5,056 nt of DNA from the NCBI GenBank assembly GCA_013041835.1, contig JABDRH010000423.1:1-5056 (forward strand), written 5' to 3'. Of the stretch, positions 4,932 through 5,056 are shown piece after piece. The position numbers were made by a program, and so were the translations under genes. The notes under the pieces are model-generated. The model did not search any database. It worked only from the letters and a program-made list of their open reading frames with translations, and had not been told where the DNA came from. Source of the stretch: Desulfatitalea sp. (lineage in GTDB: Bacteria; Desulfobacterota; Desulfobacteria; Desulfobacterales; Desulfosarcinaceae). Each line of letters opens with the position of its first letter. The stretch's first letter is position 1.

Positions 4932-5027
4932 CTTGCCAAATTTCAAGGGCTACGCTGGATGATCGCCGACATGGCCACCGAGATCGGGGCGGCCCGGCAA
5001 CTGAGCCTGTCCACTATGGTAGCTTAG
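4932..5027 (+). pseudogene. Relic internal fragment of a second acyl-CoA dehydrogenase gene
   Basis: Bases 4933-5012 align without gaps to 2065-2144 of the intact gene, with 74 of 80 identities by hand count. They encode LAKFQGLRWMIAD, then MATEIGAARQLSLS, matching residues 275-301 with only Ile to Leu, Ala to Gly and Thr to Ser changes. The homology stops at about 5012 and the frame ends at TAG 5025-5027. The fragment is joined directly to the regulator relic, in a different frame, removing the equivalent of about 890 bases. An ATG frame at 4812-5027 that runs into it is a chimera without a ribosome binding site and is unlikely to be a gene. The last 29 bases of the window show nothing recognisable. 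Confidence 0.85.
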
Positions 5028-5056
5028 GGTGCAGGAAAAAAATAATTCCCCAATCT

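Noticed and set aside
4812..5027. 71-residue open frame over the relic region
   Set aside because: It reads the regulator relic out of frame and the dehydrogenase relic in frame, so it is a chance chimera across a deletion junction, and I see no ribosome binding site.

Overview
The window looks like part of a strictly anaerobic, catabolically versatile bacterium, most plausibly a Desulfobacterota (deltaproteobacterial) sulfate reducer or syntroph. This is an inference from the gene set: a glutaconate-type CoA-transferase subunit, an XRE-cupin regulator and an acyl-CoA dehydrogenase in one GC-rich operon, followed by AT-richer accessory DNA. No taxonomic marker is present.

Bases 1-2521 are the conserved part. 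The 3' three quarters of a CoA-transferase beta subunit (2-583), a 183-residue helix-turn-helix plus cupin regulator (629-1180) and a full-length acyl-CoA dehydrogenase (1242-2399) run in the same direction with short gaps. They end at a strong A/T-flanked hairpin (2477-2521). Together they suggest acyl-CoA activation by CoA transfer, then alpha,beta-dehydrogenation, with a dedicated local regulator. The actual substrate cannot be read from the sequence.

Bases 2522-4037 are AT-rich and carry a minus-strand lipoprotein (2550-3593) built of three tandem modules of about 105 residues. Its upstream DNA holds two 34-35 bp direct repeats spaced 41 bp apart. Between 3692 and 4037 I recognise no gene.

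Bases 4038-4778 hold the 3' end (domains V and VI) of a group II intron that has lost everything upstream. Thirteen bases further on is a perfect-consensus sigma70-type promoter whose -10 box lies inside a 30-bp dyad. This drives a two-gene toxin-antitoxin operon: a ribbon-helix-helix antitoxin (4237-4470) and a MazF/PemK-type toxin (4467-4778) that overlap by ATGA.

Bases 4785-5012 hold the most unexpected item. Three short segments match, in the same order and orientation, the CoA-transferase gene, the 3' end of the regulator gene and the middle of the acyl-CoA dehydrogenase gene at the start of the window. Their differences are largely synonymous or conservative, so they look like a deletion-compressed relic of a diverged second copy of the whole operon. 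The lipoprotein, intron remnant and toxin-antitoxin operon therefore sit between an intact operon and the ruin of its paralogue. I see no convincing new defence or catalytic system; the interest lies in this genome archaeology and in the compact toxin-antitoxin control region.
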